A stretch of 64,000 bases of DNA from Pseudomonas sp. PDM05 (GTDB lineage Bacteria; Pseudomonadota; Gammaproteobacteria; Pseudomonadales; Pseudomonadaceae): assembly GCF_014851685.1 (NCBI RefSeq), contig NZ_JACVAC010000001.1, positions 806,001-870,000 of the forward strand. The letters are read 5' to 3'. Positions 46,546-56,300 of the stretch are shown piece by piece (position 1 is the first letter of the stretch; each line of letters begins with the position of its first letter). The translations under genes were made by a program, and so were the position numbers. Under the pieces are notes generated by a model that was not told the origin of the DNA, ran no database searches, and saw nothing but the letters and a program-made list of their open reading frames with translations.

Positions 46546-46748
46546 ATAGCGGGCTCTCAACATGAAACTTCTGTCATAAAACTCCAGCACCCATACCGCA
46601 AACCCCCACTCCTCAAGGCCTGCAGCACTGTTGCAGTTCCTGCAATGAATTGTTGCGCGAAAAGTCGGTTTACTTAGCAAGCTAACAAAACATATAACAA
46701 AGGCCTGCGACGACTTGCCGCAGACCCACCAGAGATTGGAGCAAGCAG

Positions 46749-46937
46749 ATGACTGTAAAAGTAACTGAACGCGACGATGCACATATGTCCCATGAAGCGC
46801 TGGGCCATGGGATTCACATCTGGGATGTACACCAACAAGACCTGCTGGTCGGCATGTTTCACAACGAGAGTGACGCTCACAATTATAAGAACGAGCTCGA
46901 GTCGCTTGAGATGAAACGCCAGGCAGAAAGCTCCTGA
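46749..46937 (+). CDS. Small 62-residue soluble protein, unknown
   Basis: A short acidic protein with many His residues (MTVKVTERDDAHMSHEALGH, then GIHIWDVHQQDLLVGMFHN). The C-terminal half is a charged helix (NYKNELESLEMKRQAES). The family is not recognised. TTGGAG precedes ATG 46749 and a clear terminator follows, so it is a stand-alone unit. The frame and ribosome site support a real gene. Confidence 0.72.
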   Translation: MTVKVTERDDAHMSHEALGHGIHIWDVHQQDLLVGMFHNESDAHNYKNELESLEMKRQAESS

Positions 46938-46985
46938 GTATCGAAATCCTATAGGTGCTCCAGCCCACGCAGCCGGAGTACCTAT

Positions 46986-47023
46986 CAACAAAAACCCCGC
47001 CTTTTGAGCGGGGTTTGTTGTTT
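46986..47023. terminator. Bidirectional intrinsic terminator
   Basis: ACCCCGC and GCGGGGT pair around a CTTTTGA loop with A-runs on one side and T-rich sequence on the other. It serves the convergent 62-residue gene and the DUF2058 gene. Confidence 0.9.
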
Positions 47024-47031
47024 CTACAGCC

Positions 47032-47577
47032 TTACCACATCAGATCATCCGGGATCTGGTAGGCCGCGTATGGATCATCCTCGTCCGGCACCTGGCTTTC
47101 GGTGAGGATGTTGAGCTGCACGATGCGCTCTGGCGCACGCTCCTGGATCTTCAGCGCCGCTTCACGCGGGATCACCTCGTAACCACCACCGTGATGCACG
47201 ATCGCCAGGGAGCCGTTGCTCAGCTTGTTGCGCATCAACGTGTTGACCGACAGGCGCTTGACCTTCTTGTCATCCACGAAGTTGTAGTAATCCTCGGTGG
47301 TCAGCTTGGGCAGGCGCGAGGTCTCGATCAGTTGCTTGACCTGGGCCGTGCGGGCCTTGGCCTCGGCTTTTTCCTGCTGCTGGCGATTGAGTTCCTGATC
47401 GCGCTTGACCTTCTCGGCCTTCGCTTCGGCAGCCAGGCGGGCCTGGGTGTCGTCGGCCTCGATCTGGCCCTTGTGGACCAGGCGCTGCTGCTTCTGTTTC
47501 TCTTTGCCGACCTGCTTGGCCTGCTTTTGGTTGACCAGACCTGCTTTGAGCAACTGATCGCGAAGGGAAATGCTCAT
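47032..47577 (-). CDS. DUF2058 (YaiL-like) protein
   Basis: A 181-residue basic protein of the DUF2058/YaiL family. The N-terminus (SISLRDQLLKAGLVNQKQAK) leads to a long charged coiled coil (about 30-95) and a C-terminal region YNFVDDKKVKRLSVNTLMRN with YEVIPREAALKIQERAPERI. It may bind nucleic acid or ribosomes by charge, but function is not known. It lies 25 bp after mazG and is the last gene of that run. Confidence 0.86.
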   Translation of the reverse strand: MSISLRDQLLKAGLVNQKQAKQVGKEKQKQQRLVHKGQIEADDTQARLAAEAKAEKVKRDQELNRQQQEKAEAKARTAQVKQLIETSRLPKLTTEDYYNFVDDKKVKRLSVNTLMRNKLSNGSLAIVHHGGGYEVIPREAALKIQERAPERIVQLNILTESQVPDEDDPYAAYQIPDDLMW

Positions 47578-47602
47578 GGTGCTTACTCACTTAGGCAGCC
47601 GC

Positions 47603-48436
47603 TCAACCGCAGCTGGACATGTTCTTTTCCTGGCGTTTGGCTTCACCCCACAGGGCGTCCAACTCTTCGAGGGTGCAATCTTCTATGGATTGATGCGTAT
47701 CGCGCAATGCCTGTTCGATAAATCGGAAACGTCGTTCGAACTTGGCATTGGCGCCACGCAGCGCGGTTTCCGGGTCGACCTTGAGGTGACGGGCCAGGTT
47801 GACCGCGGCAAATAGCAGGTCGCCAACTTCATCGGCGATGGCGGCGGGGTCGTTGTCAGCCATGGCTTCGAGTACTTCATCCAGCTCTTCGCGGACGTTG
47901 TCCACCACCGGCAAGGCGGATGGCCAGTCAAAACCGACCTGGCTGGCGCGCTTTTGCAACTTGGCGGCACGAGACAAGGATGGCAGCGCCGTGGGTACGT
48001 CATCGAGCAAGGACAGTTGCTCCGGTGCGCAGGACTTTTGCGCACGCTCCTCGGCCTTGATCTGCTCCCAACGGTGCTTGACCTGCTCTTCGTTCAACCG
48101 GGGGGTATCCAGCGGTGCGTACAGATCGCCGCTGGGGAACACGTGGGGATGACGACGGATCAGCTTGCGCGTGATGCTGTCGATCACGCCGGCAAATTCG
48201 AAACGCCCTTCTTCCCGGGCCAGCTGGCTGTAATACACCACCTGGAACAACAGGTCGCCGAGCTCGCCTTGCAAGTGATCGAAGTCACCGCGCTCGATGG
48301 CATCGGCGACTTCGTAGGCTTCTTCAAGGGTATGCGGGACGATGGTGGCGTAGGTTTGCTTGATGTCCCACGGGCAGCCGTATTGCGGGTCGCGCAGGCG
48401 GTTCATCAGGTGCAGCAGGTCATCTAGTGAATACAT
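47603..48436 (-). CDS. mazG: Nucleoside triphosphate pyrophosphohydrolase MazG
   Basis: MazG hydrolyses NTPs and dNTPs to monophosphates and is linked with stringent-response control, which fits its place after relA. The 277-residue protein has two MazG domains; the first shows GCPWDIKQTYATIVPHTLEE and YEVADAIERGDFDHLQGELG with the EExxE and ExxD metal ligands. ATG 48436 (MYSLDDLLHLMNRLRD) is the family start. A REP pair lies between relA and mazG. Confidence 0.95.
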   Translation of the reverse strand: MYSLDDLLHLMNRLRDPQYGCPWDIKQTYATIVPHTLEEAYEVADAIERGDFDHLQGELGDLLFQVVYYSQLAREEGRFEFAGVIDSITRKLIRRHPHVFPSGDLYAPLDTPRLNEEQVKHRWEQIKAEERAQKSCAPEQLSLLDDVPTALPSLSRAAKLQKRASQVGFDWPSALPVVDNVREELDEVLEAMADNDPAAIADEVGDLLFAAVNLARHLKVDPETALRGANAKFERRFRFIEQALRDTHQSIEDCTLEELDALWGEAKRQEKNMSSCG

Positions 48437-48475
48437 CAGTTTCTGTCCGATCAAGTGGGCACGCAGAAGATCAAA

Positions 48476-48564
48476 TGTGGGAGCGGGCTTGCTCGCGAAT
48501 GCGTAGTGTCAGCCAATGAATCTGGCACTGACACACCGTATTCGCGAGCAAGCCCGCTCCCACA
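48476..48564. repeat. REP pair (REPIN)
   Basis: Inverted heads tgtgggagcgggcttgctcg and cgagcaagcccgctcccaca with a 45-bp spacer, in the mazG-relA gap on the same strand. Confidence 0.93.
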
Positions 48565-48603
48565 AAAGCCCTCCCACATGTTAGCCCGCGTTCATCCAGC
48601 TAA

Positions 48604-50847
48604 TCATGGCGTACGGTTACGCCGCGTCTCGATGATGTTCGGCAACTGGGAAATCCGCCCCAGCAACCGCCCCAACGCGTCCAGGCCCGGGATCTCGATG
48701 GTCAAGGACATCAACGCGGTGTTGTCCTCTTTGTTCGAGCGGGTGTTGACCGCCAGCACGTTGATCCGCTCGTTGAGCAGCACTTGCGACACGTCCCGCA
48801 GCAGACCGGAACGGTCGTAGGCACGGATGACGATGTCCACCGGATAGGTAAGCACCGGCACCGGGCCCCAGCTGACCTGAATGATCCGCTCCGGCTCACG
48901 CCCGCCCAGTTGCAGCACCGAAGCGCAGTCCTGGCGGTGAATGCTCACGCCACGGCCCTGGGTGATGTAGCCGACGATCGCGTCGCCCGGCAACGGCTGG
49001 CAGCAGCCGGCCATTTGCGTCATCAGATTGCCCACGCCCTGGATCTGGATGTCGCCGCGTTTGCCCGGCTTGTAGCCGGTGGCTTTGCGCGGGATCAACT
49101 CCAACTGCTCGCTGCCGCGCTCCGGTTCGACCAGTTGTTGCGCCAGGTTGACCAGTTGCGCCAGGCGCAGGTCGCCGGCACCGAGGGCGGCGAACATGTC
49201 TTCGGCGATCTTCATGTTGGCCTTTTCGGCCAGCTTGTCGAAGTCCACCTGCGGCAGGCCCAGGCGGGCCAGTTCGCGTTCGAGCAGGGTCTTGCCGGCG
49301 GCGACGTTCTGGTCGCGCGCCTGCAACTTGAACCAGTGCACGATCTTCGCCCGCGCCCGCGACGTGGTGATGTAGCCCAGGTTCGGGTTCAGCCAGTCGC
49401 GGCTCGGCGTGCCGTGCTTGCTGGTGATGATCTCGACCTGTTCACCGGTTTGCAGGCTGTAGTTGAGCGGCACGATGCGCCCGTTGATCTTGGCGCCCCG
49501 GCAGTTGTGGCCGATCTCGGTGTGTACGCGGTAAGCGAAGTCCAGCGGCGTGGCGCCCTTGGGCAGGTCGATGGCATGGCCGTCAGGGGTAAAGATGTAG
49601 ACCCGGTCCGGCTCGATGTCCACGCGCAACTGTTCGGCGAGGCCGCCGATGTCGCCGAGTTCTTCGTGCCATTCCAGGACTTGGCGCAGCCAGGAGATTT
49701 TCTCTTCGTACTGGTTGGACCCGGCCTTGACGTCGGTGCCCTTGTAGCGCCAGTGCGCACACACGCCCAACTCGGCCTCTTCGTGCATGGCGTGGGTGCG
49801 GATCTGCACTTCCAGCACCTTGCCCTCAGGGCCGATCACGGCGGTGTGCAGCGAGCGGTAGCCGTTTTCCTTGGGGTTGGCGATGTAGTCGTCAAACTCC
49901 TTGGGAATATGCCGCCACAGGGTGTGGACAATGCCCAGCGCGGTGTAGCAGTCGCGCATTTCCGGCACCAGCACACGCACGGCGCGCACATCGTAGATCT
50001 GGCTGAAGGCCAGGCCCTTGCGCTGCATTTTGCGCCAGATGGAATAGATGTGCTTGGCGCGGCCGCTGATGTCGGCATCGACGCCGGTAGCCTGCAACTC
50101 GGAGCGCAGCTGGTTCATCACATCAGTGATAAAGCGCTCACGGTCCAGCCGCCGCTCGTGCAGCAGCGTGGCGATCTGTTTGTATTGATCGGGTTCGAGG
50201 TAGCGGAAGGACAAGTCCTCCAGCTCCCACTTGATATGGCCGATGCCCAGGCGGTGTGCCAGCGGCGCGTAGATGTCGAACACCTCGCGGGCCACACGGT
50301 TGCGTTTTTCGTCGTCGGCGGTCTTCACCGCCCGGATCGCGCAGGTGCGTTCGGCCAGCTTGATCAGGGCGACGCGCACGTCATCGACCATCGCCACCAG
50401 CATCTTGCGCAGGTTTTCCACCTGGCCCTGGGTGCCCAGCACCATCGACTGGCGCGGGCTGAGGCTGGCGCTGATGGCGGCCATGCGCAGCACGCCGTCG
50501 ATCAGCTTGGCCACCACGGCGCCGAAACGCTGGCTGACCAGCGGCAACGCGATATGCCCTTCACGCACGCCGCGATAGAGCACGGCGGCGATCAGCGAAT
50601 CCTGGTCCAGCTTGAGATCGGCAAGGATCTCGGCGATCTCGAGCCCGGTGCGAAAGCTCGAAGTGCCTTCGGCCCACAGGTTCTTGGCCGCATTGTCTTG
50701 TTGCTCAGACTCGCGAGCGAACTCGCAGGCTGCCTTCAAGGCTTCACGGTCCAGTGCCGGGTCGACACTGACGGCATGATCCAGCCATGCCTCGAGATTG
50801 ATACTGCCGTCGGTGTTGATCGGCTGGTGTGCTCTCACCTGTACCAT
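48604..50847 (-). CDS. relA: GTP pyrophosphokinase RelA
   Basis: RelA makes (p)ppGpp from GTP/GDP and ATP on stalled ribosomes. The 747-residue protein has a degenerate N-terminal HD-like domain lacking the hydrolase HD motif (RGVREGHIALPLVSQRFG), the synthetase domain (YDVRAVRVLVPEMRDCYTAL, ANPKENGYRSLHTAV and VQIRTHAMHEEAE), a TGS domain (RVYIFTPDGHAIDLPKGATP) and a C-terminal ACT domain. ATG 50847 (MVQVRAHQPINTDG) was chosen. The missing HD motif marks it as the monofunctional synthetase rather than SpoT. Confidence 0.97.
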   Translation of the reverse strand: MVQVRAHQPINTDGSINLEAWLDHAVSVDPALDREALKAACEFARESEQQDNAAKNLWAEGTSSFRTGLEIAEILADLKLDQDSLIAAVLYRGVREGHIALPLVSQRFGAVVAKLIDGVLRMAAISASLSPRQSMVLGTQGQVENLRKMLVAMVDDVRVALIKLAERTCAIRAVKTADDEKRNRVAREVFDIYAPLAHRLGIGHIKWELEDLSFRYLEPDQYKQIATLLHERRLDRERFITDVMNQLRSELQATGVDADISGRAKHIYSIWRKMQRKGLAFSQIYDVRAVRVLVPEMRDCYTALGIVHTLWRHIPKEFDDYIANPKENGYRSLHTAVIGPEGKVLEVQIRTHAMHEEAELGVCAHWRYKGTDVKAGSNQYEEKISWLRQVLEWHEELGDIGGLAEQLRVDIEPDRVYIFTPDGHAIDLPKGATPLDFAYRVHTEIGHNCRGAKINGRIVPLNYSLQTGEQVEIITSKHGTPSRDWLNPNLGYITTSRARAKIVHWFKLQARDQNVAAGKTLLERELARLGLPQVDFDKLAEKANMKIAEDMFAALGAGDLRLAQLVNLAQQLVEPERGSEQLELIPRKATGYKPGKRGDIQIQGVGNLMTQMAGCCQPLPGDAIVGYITQGRGVSIHRQDCASVLQLGGREPERIIQVSWGPVPVLTYPVDIVIRAYDRSGLLRDVSQVLLNERINVLAVNTRSNKEDNTALMSLTIEIPGLDALGRLLGRISQLPNIIETRRNRTP

Positions 50848-50967
50848 CTTGCTTACCTTCCCTACGACGCACCTCTGATGCGCCAAAATCATCGCCGACT
50901 TTACTGCGAACTCCGTGGCAGATCACAGGCCCTGGAGAACGCAGGCCAGTCGGATTAAACGGGCATC

Positions 50968-52320
50968 CTAGCCCGCTTCAAATAACGCCATGGCCTCGAC
51001 ATGCGCTGTCTGCGGAAACATGTCGAGGATCCCGGCACGTTTTAGCCGGTAGCCTTGCTTGACCAACTCAACCGTGTCCCGCGCCAGCGTCGCCGGGTTG
51101 CAGGACACATACACCAGGCGCTTGGCCCCCAGAGTGGCGAGCTTGCGCACAACCTCTTGGGCACCATCGCGGGGTGGGTCCAAGAGTACCGCAGAAAAGC
51201 CCTGTTTGGCCCATTCTGCGTCAGTCAAAGGCTGGGACAAATCGGCCTGAAAAAACTGCGCATTATGCAAATTGTTGCTGACGGCATTAAGCGCCGCCCG
51301 ATCCACCATGGTCTGCACGCCCTCCACCGCGACCACTTCGCGTACTTGTCTGGCCAGTGGCAGGGCAAAGTTGCCCAGGCCACAAAACAGGTCCAATACG
51401 CGTTCGTCAGGCTGTGGGGCCAGCCATTCCAGGGCCTGGGCCACCATCGCCGCGTTGACAGCGGCGTTGACTTGCACGAAGTCGCCGGGACGGTAGGCCA
51501 GTTCCAGGCCCCACTGCTCCAGCTGAAAACCCAACGCGGCATCGGCATCCACCGGCTCCGGCTGGCCCTCGCCATGCAGCCACAACTGGGCTTGATGGAA
51601 CGCGCAGAATTCTTTCAATACCAGCAGGTCCGCGTCCGACAATGGCGCCATATGCCGCAGCAGCACGGCGACGGATGTACCGCTGAACAGCTCCACATGC
51701 CCCAGGGCCTGGGGTTTGCTCAGGCGGCGCAGCATGTTCGGCAGACGCTGCATGATCGGCTGCAAGGCCTGTACCAGCACCGGGCAATCATCGATGGCGA
51801 CGATGTCCTGGCTGGCCACGGCACGCAAACCCACTTCGAGTTTTTTCGCCTTGGCATCCCAACGCACCGCTACACGGGCACGGCGACGGTAGCCAAATTC
51901 CGGACCGCTCAAAGGTGCGGCCCACTCCTGCGGTTCGACACCCGCCACGCGGGACAGTTGCTCGGCGAGCATGCGCTGTTTCAGGGCAAGTTGTTCGCCA
52001 TGGGGCAAGTGCTGCACGCTGCAACCGCCACAGCGGCCAACGTGGGCACACGGCGCCGGGCGGCGCAGTTCGCTGGCCTTGAACACCCGCTCGGTGCGCG
52101 CCTCGACCACTTTGCCGTGGGCCCCCAACACCCGCGCTTCGACTTCTTCACCGGCCAGCGCACCGTTCACGAACCAGGTGCGGCCTTCGAAGAACACGAT
52201 GCCACGGCCATCGTTGGCCAGGCGCTCGATGGTCAGGCGTTGTTTCTTGCCCACTGGAATCTGCGGGGCCCGGCTGCCACCCGTCGGTTGGAAGCGCAGG
52301 CCTCTCTCGTGCTTGGCCAT
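50968..52320 (-). CDS. rlmD: 23S rRNA (uracil-1939-C5)-methyltransferase
   Basis: RlmD (RumA) methylates U1939 of 23S rRNA using S-adenosylmethionine. The 450-residue protein has a TRAM domain at the N-terminus ([20 protein letters not shown]), an Fe-S cysteine cluster ([14 protein letters not shown]), the SAM motif [28 protein letters not shown] and the catalytic Cys in [11 protein letters not shown]. The ATG overlaps the cysM stop by one base on the same strand. Confidence 0.96.
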   Translation of the reverse strand: MAKHERGLRFQPTGGSRAPQIPVGKKQRLTIERLANDGRGIVFFEGRTWFVNGALAGEEVEARVLGAHGKVVEARTERVFKASELRRPAPCAHVGRCGGCSVQHLPHGEQLALKQRMLAEQLSRVAGVEPQEWAAPLSGPEFGYRRRARVAVRWDAKAKKLEVGLRAVASQDIVAIDDCPVLVQALQPIMQRLPNMLRRLSKPQALGHVELFSGTSVAVLLRHMAPLSDADLLVLKEFCAFHQAQLWLHGEGQPEPVDADAALGFQLEQWGLELAYRPGDFVQVNAAVNAAMVAQALEWLAPQPDERVLDLFCGLGNFALPLARQVREVVAVEGVQTMVDRAALNAVSNNLHNAQFFQADLSQPLTDAEWAKQGFSAVLLDPPRDGAQEVVRKLATLGAKRLVYVSCNPATLARDTVELVKQGYRLKRAGILDMFPQTAHVEAMALFEAG

Positions 52321-53222
52321 CAGTTGGGTTCGTCGAAAATGCCGGTCGACAAGTAACGGTCGCCACGGTCACAGATGATCGCGACGATCACCGCGTTTTC
52401 CACTTCTTGGGACAAGCGCAACATACCCGCCACGGCGCCACCGGAGGACACGCCGCAGAAGATGCCTTCTTCACGGGCCAGGCGCCGGGTGGTGTCTTCG
52501 GCTTCACGCTGGGCCATGTCGATGATGCGGTCCACGCGCGTCGCGTTGTAGATCTTCGGCAGATACTCTTCGGGCCAGCGGCGGATACCCGGGATGGCTG
52601 CGCCTTCCATCGGTTGCAGGCCGACGATCTGGATCGCCGGGTTCTGCTCCTTGAGGTAGCGCGAGTTGCCCATGATGGTGCCGGTGGTGCCCATGGAACT
52701 GACGAAATGGGTGATGGTGCCCCCGGTCTGGCGCCAGATTTCCGGGCCGGTGCTGGTGTAGTGCGCCTCGGGGTTGTCGCCATTGGCGAACTGGTCCAGC
52801 ACCAGGCCACGGCCTTCGGCGGCCATGCGCTCGGCGAGGTCGCGGGCGCCTTCCATGCCTTCTTCCTGGGTCACCAGCACCAACTGGGCGCCGTAGGCGG
52901 TCATCGCCGCCTTGCGCTCGGCGCTGCCGTTGTCGGGCATGATCAGGATCATCTTGTAACCCTTGATCGCGGCGGCCATGGCCAGGGCGATCCCGGTGTT
53001 ACCCGAGGTGGCTTCGATCAGGGTGTCGCCGGGCTTGATCTGCCCGCGCAACTCGGCGCGGGTGATCATCGACAGCGCCGGGCGGTCCTTCACGGAGCCG
53101 GCCGGGTTGTTCCCTTCGAGCTTGAGCAACAGGGTATTGCTGGTTTCTCCCGCCATGCGTTGCAAGCGGACCAGGGGCGTGTTGCCGACGCAATCGGCAA
53201 TTGTAGGGTACTGCAAGGTCAT
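52320..53222 (-). CDS. cysM: Cysteine synthase B
   Basis: CysM makes cysteine from O-acetylserine and sulfide or thiosulfate with PLP. The 300-residue protein has the PLP lysine in [14 protein letters not shown], the substrate loop [16 protein letters not shown] and [12 protein letters not shown] near the end. I chose ATG 53222 ([20 protein letters not shown]), the family N-terminus, over upstream in-frame codons. CysM rather than CysK is indicated by the length and by the cysM-rlmD-relA order known in Pseudomonas. Confidence 0.95.
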   Translation of the reverse strand: MTLQYPTIADCVGNTPLVRLQRMAGETSNTLLLKLEGNNPAGSVKDRPALSMITRAELRGQIKPGDTLIEATSGNTGIALAMAAAIKGYKMILIMPDNGSAERKAAMTAYGAQLVLVTQEEGMEGARDLAERMAAEGRGLVLDQFANGDNPEAHYTSTGPEIWRQTGGTITHFVSSMGTTGTIMGNSRYLKEQNPAIQIVGLQPMEGAAIPGIRRWPEEYLPKIYNATRVDRIIDMAQREAEDTTRRLAREEGIFCGVSSGGAVAGMLRLSQEVENAVIVAIICDRGDRYLSTGIFDEPN

Positions 53223-53302
53223 GGCGTATTCGCAATCCAGACTGCGGGGGCGGACATCATACCGGGAAAGCCCGGCGGGCCATATCACGCAAAGTAAGGT
53301 AC

Positions 53303-56300
53303 TTATTGCTGATAGGTATAAGCAGCATCGGCGGCACCTGTGAAGTTGGCCCACTCACCTTCTGTCAACGCCAGAAACAAGCGGTCCTCATCGACTGAGC
53401 GCCGGTTGGACAGGTCATTGGCCAACGCCAGGTAGGCCCCATCGCTCAGCTCTGCACGGTTGACTCTGTCCAAGGCGTCCTCCAGCGCCTGATCGTAATG
53501 CCCCAGCGTGGCTTGAAGACGCACCTGATACTTGGCTTGCAGGAACTGCCGCCAATACGTCTTCTCAATCAGCCACCCAGGCCAGTCCAACCTCGTCTCG
53601 CCCGCCAGGATGCCGTTAAGCATCGCGGCAACGCTCTCGGGGCTGGGGGTGCCCAACGTCCGATCCAGCCGTTGATCGAAGCCCAGCGGGAGGTCCAGGG
53701 CCGCGGACAAGGCAATTCGGTAAGCCAGTATGCGTGTGCCCGCCAGCTCCGGCGTCTGATGCGGTTCGAACAAAAGCACAGCGTTCGTGATGGCCGCCAA
53801 GCGGCTGCTGGCCCGCAAACAATTGAGCAGCGGCATCCCATCGCCGTCGCCCCCGGTGAGCAGTTCGAACATTCTGAATTTGAGCTCCAAATTGTTGAGC
53901 GACACCATGCAACCGTTCACGCCAGCGCTCATGTCGTACGGATGCTCGAACAGGATCGTCGCCAGTTGCGGGGTGTTGGCAGCCCCTTCGATCAAGCGCC
54001 AGACTCTGCCGGTGAGGTCTTCTCTCAGGGCTCGATAACCCGCGGCAACAAACTTGGGATCAGCGGCAACACGCTCGATCAGCGTGAAAAAACGCGCAAA
54101 AATCTCCCGCCCCTGCAAGTCCTGCCAAAGCGCGAGGTGCGACGGTACGTCCCTGACCGCCAGCACCGCCAGCCAGCGGTCGGGGCCGGCAGTGACGGGA
54201 ATATCATGCGGGTGCAATCCGAAATGAATGCCAGAACGCCCCGGTTGCTCGCGATAAACACGAAGCATCTGAAGCGTGCCCTGCGACAAGGGGTTGCCGG
54301 ACAGGTCCATGGCGCGATGGACATCCGCGTAGATAAACAGGTCAGACCGAGTCAGCACTTGGATGCGGTTGTTTGCGAGGTCAAACACCTCCAGCCATTT
54401 CAGGGTGACAGCCCCCTTGGGCAGGCTTTCCAACTGAGTGTTGCGCAGGTTCAGATAGCGCAGGTGTTTCAAACCCGCCAAGTTCAGTCGCTGCCCTTGG
54501 CGAAGGGGGTTCGAGGACAAATCCAACACGCGCAATTGCGTCAGCTCACTCAGCCGGATCACATCGCCCAGCCTGAACTTGAGTCGATTGCTACCCAGGT
54601 ACAAGGCCCTCAGCCGCGGGACCTCGGAAAGCCCCGGCGGCATCTGCTCGAACCTGTTGTCGCTCAGGTAAAGCCGCGTCACCCCCGGGAAACAGCGCAG
54701 GAAACGCGTAGGCAATTGAGACAGCTGGTTTTGCTTCAGGCTCAATACCTCCACGTGCCCGAAATGCGCGCCCAACGTGGGCAAATCGGTCAGGTCCAGG
54801 CCATCGAGATTCAGTTCCTTGACCATGGCCGTCCCGTGACTGGAGGCCTCCCTGGCCCAACATCGCTGGATACGTACAACCGCCTGCGCCCGGGCCTCCC
54901 GCGCAGGGCCGGTCGCCCCATGAAGCCATTGCCCCAGCGCAACGTTCATCGCCTCACGTTCGTTGTAGAGATAGTCGATCATCCCATCGCGTTCTCGAAC
55001 CGAGTCGCCCGCGTCCCGCCACAGCTGTAGAACCTCGTCGTCGGTTCTCGCCGGATACAACGCGCGCAAGCGCGCCACCTGGGCGCGCTCCATCGGCCTC
55101 AATCCTCTACCACTCAGCGGATAAGCGATGCGCCCATCCGCAACACGCTGTGGCGGATGGAAATGCGGACGGCGCCCCACACGCCTCTGGGTCTCGGCAA
55201 ACTCCCATATGCGTTGCAAACGCCAACGCACCTGCTCGAGCAATTCCCCCTCCCCGGCGCCCTGGGTGAACCCCAATGACTGCCGCTCGGCCAGCGGCAG
55301 CGCGGCCAGTAACACCTCAAGGAATGGACCCGGGCGTCCCACTGGCTGTCGCCGCCCGTTTGCCTGGGGGAGATAGGCCTGATACTGGTGGGATACCCGC
55401 TCCACCATGCACTTGAGCGCCGCATCGAACGGGCCGACGCTGGTCTGCATAAAACCGCCTTGCCAGACTTCAACCCGAAGGTGCGCCGGCCAACCGTCTA
55501 TTTGCGCCAATGCATGCAGGAGCGCGGTCGCACTGTCCTCGTCGGCGCTGGCCGGCAGGTGCGCGCTCTCCAGAATCCTGGTTTTGCGCAGGTATTGCAC
55601 CCACCATCGGACCGCCGAGGTCAGCGTCAACGGGACCACCCCGCTCTCCAGGCTGCGGCGCTCGGCCGGGGTGACAGCGCGCACCAGGTCTTCGGCGACC
55701 CGGTTGGTCAAATCGGGGTAGTCACGCTGCAGTACTTGCGCCAGCGGGTCATTGGAATGCCGGCGATCAGGGCATAACGCCTCGAAGAACAGGTGTTCCA
55801 TCTGCGGCTTGTCCAGCGCCACTTTTGCCTCCAGCACGGTGATCTGATCGGAATGCGCGACGTCCTTGCGCCCCACCAGTGCATCGGCGCGATCGGCACC
55901 GACTTCGCCCAGCATCCGTTCGAAAAAAGCCGCACCAACGTCCATACCGGCCTTGACCCGCTGATGGACCGTGAAGCGCTCAAGGGTATCCAGCAGGACG
56001 GCGGGGGGAAGCTCATTGCGTACATGCACCCGGCGCAGCATGTCTGTTGTCACCCCGCTGATCCGCAGCACCTGCTCAATCGCATCCGGCCCCAGCGCAC
56101 GGGCCAACGGCCCCAGTCGATAAAACGGTCGTTGGCCGTCCCAAGTCAGCGGGTCTTCCCATTCATGGCGCCACGCACCAGCGCCGTTATGGGTGAGGGC
56201 CGGGGCGTAAGCGTCGTTCAACGAGGGGTGCTGGATGCGCCACGGCTGTGCCGGGTCCGCTTGGGCCACCTTGAAACAGTCGCCTTCGATAAACAGGTAG

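Larger units (their letters stand above)
46394..46748. other. Intergenic region with terminator, REP pair and leader
   Basis: A 355-bp gap after the DUF3108 gene. It contains an intrinsic terminator (46415-46443), a REP pair (46477-46545) and an A/T-rich leader (about 46600-46748) before the 62-residue gene. The leader has a small hairpin (CTGCG-N9-CGCAG, about 46705-46725). Nothing else is evident. Confidence 0.6.

Noticed and set aside
48784..50958. 724-residue ORF antisense to relA
   Set aside because: A shadow of relA on the other strand; its composition is His/Gln-rich, as expected of such shadows.
53498..55030. 510-residue ORF antisense to the giant LRR gene
   Set aside because: Overlaps a clearly coding gene and shows no family features.
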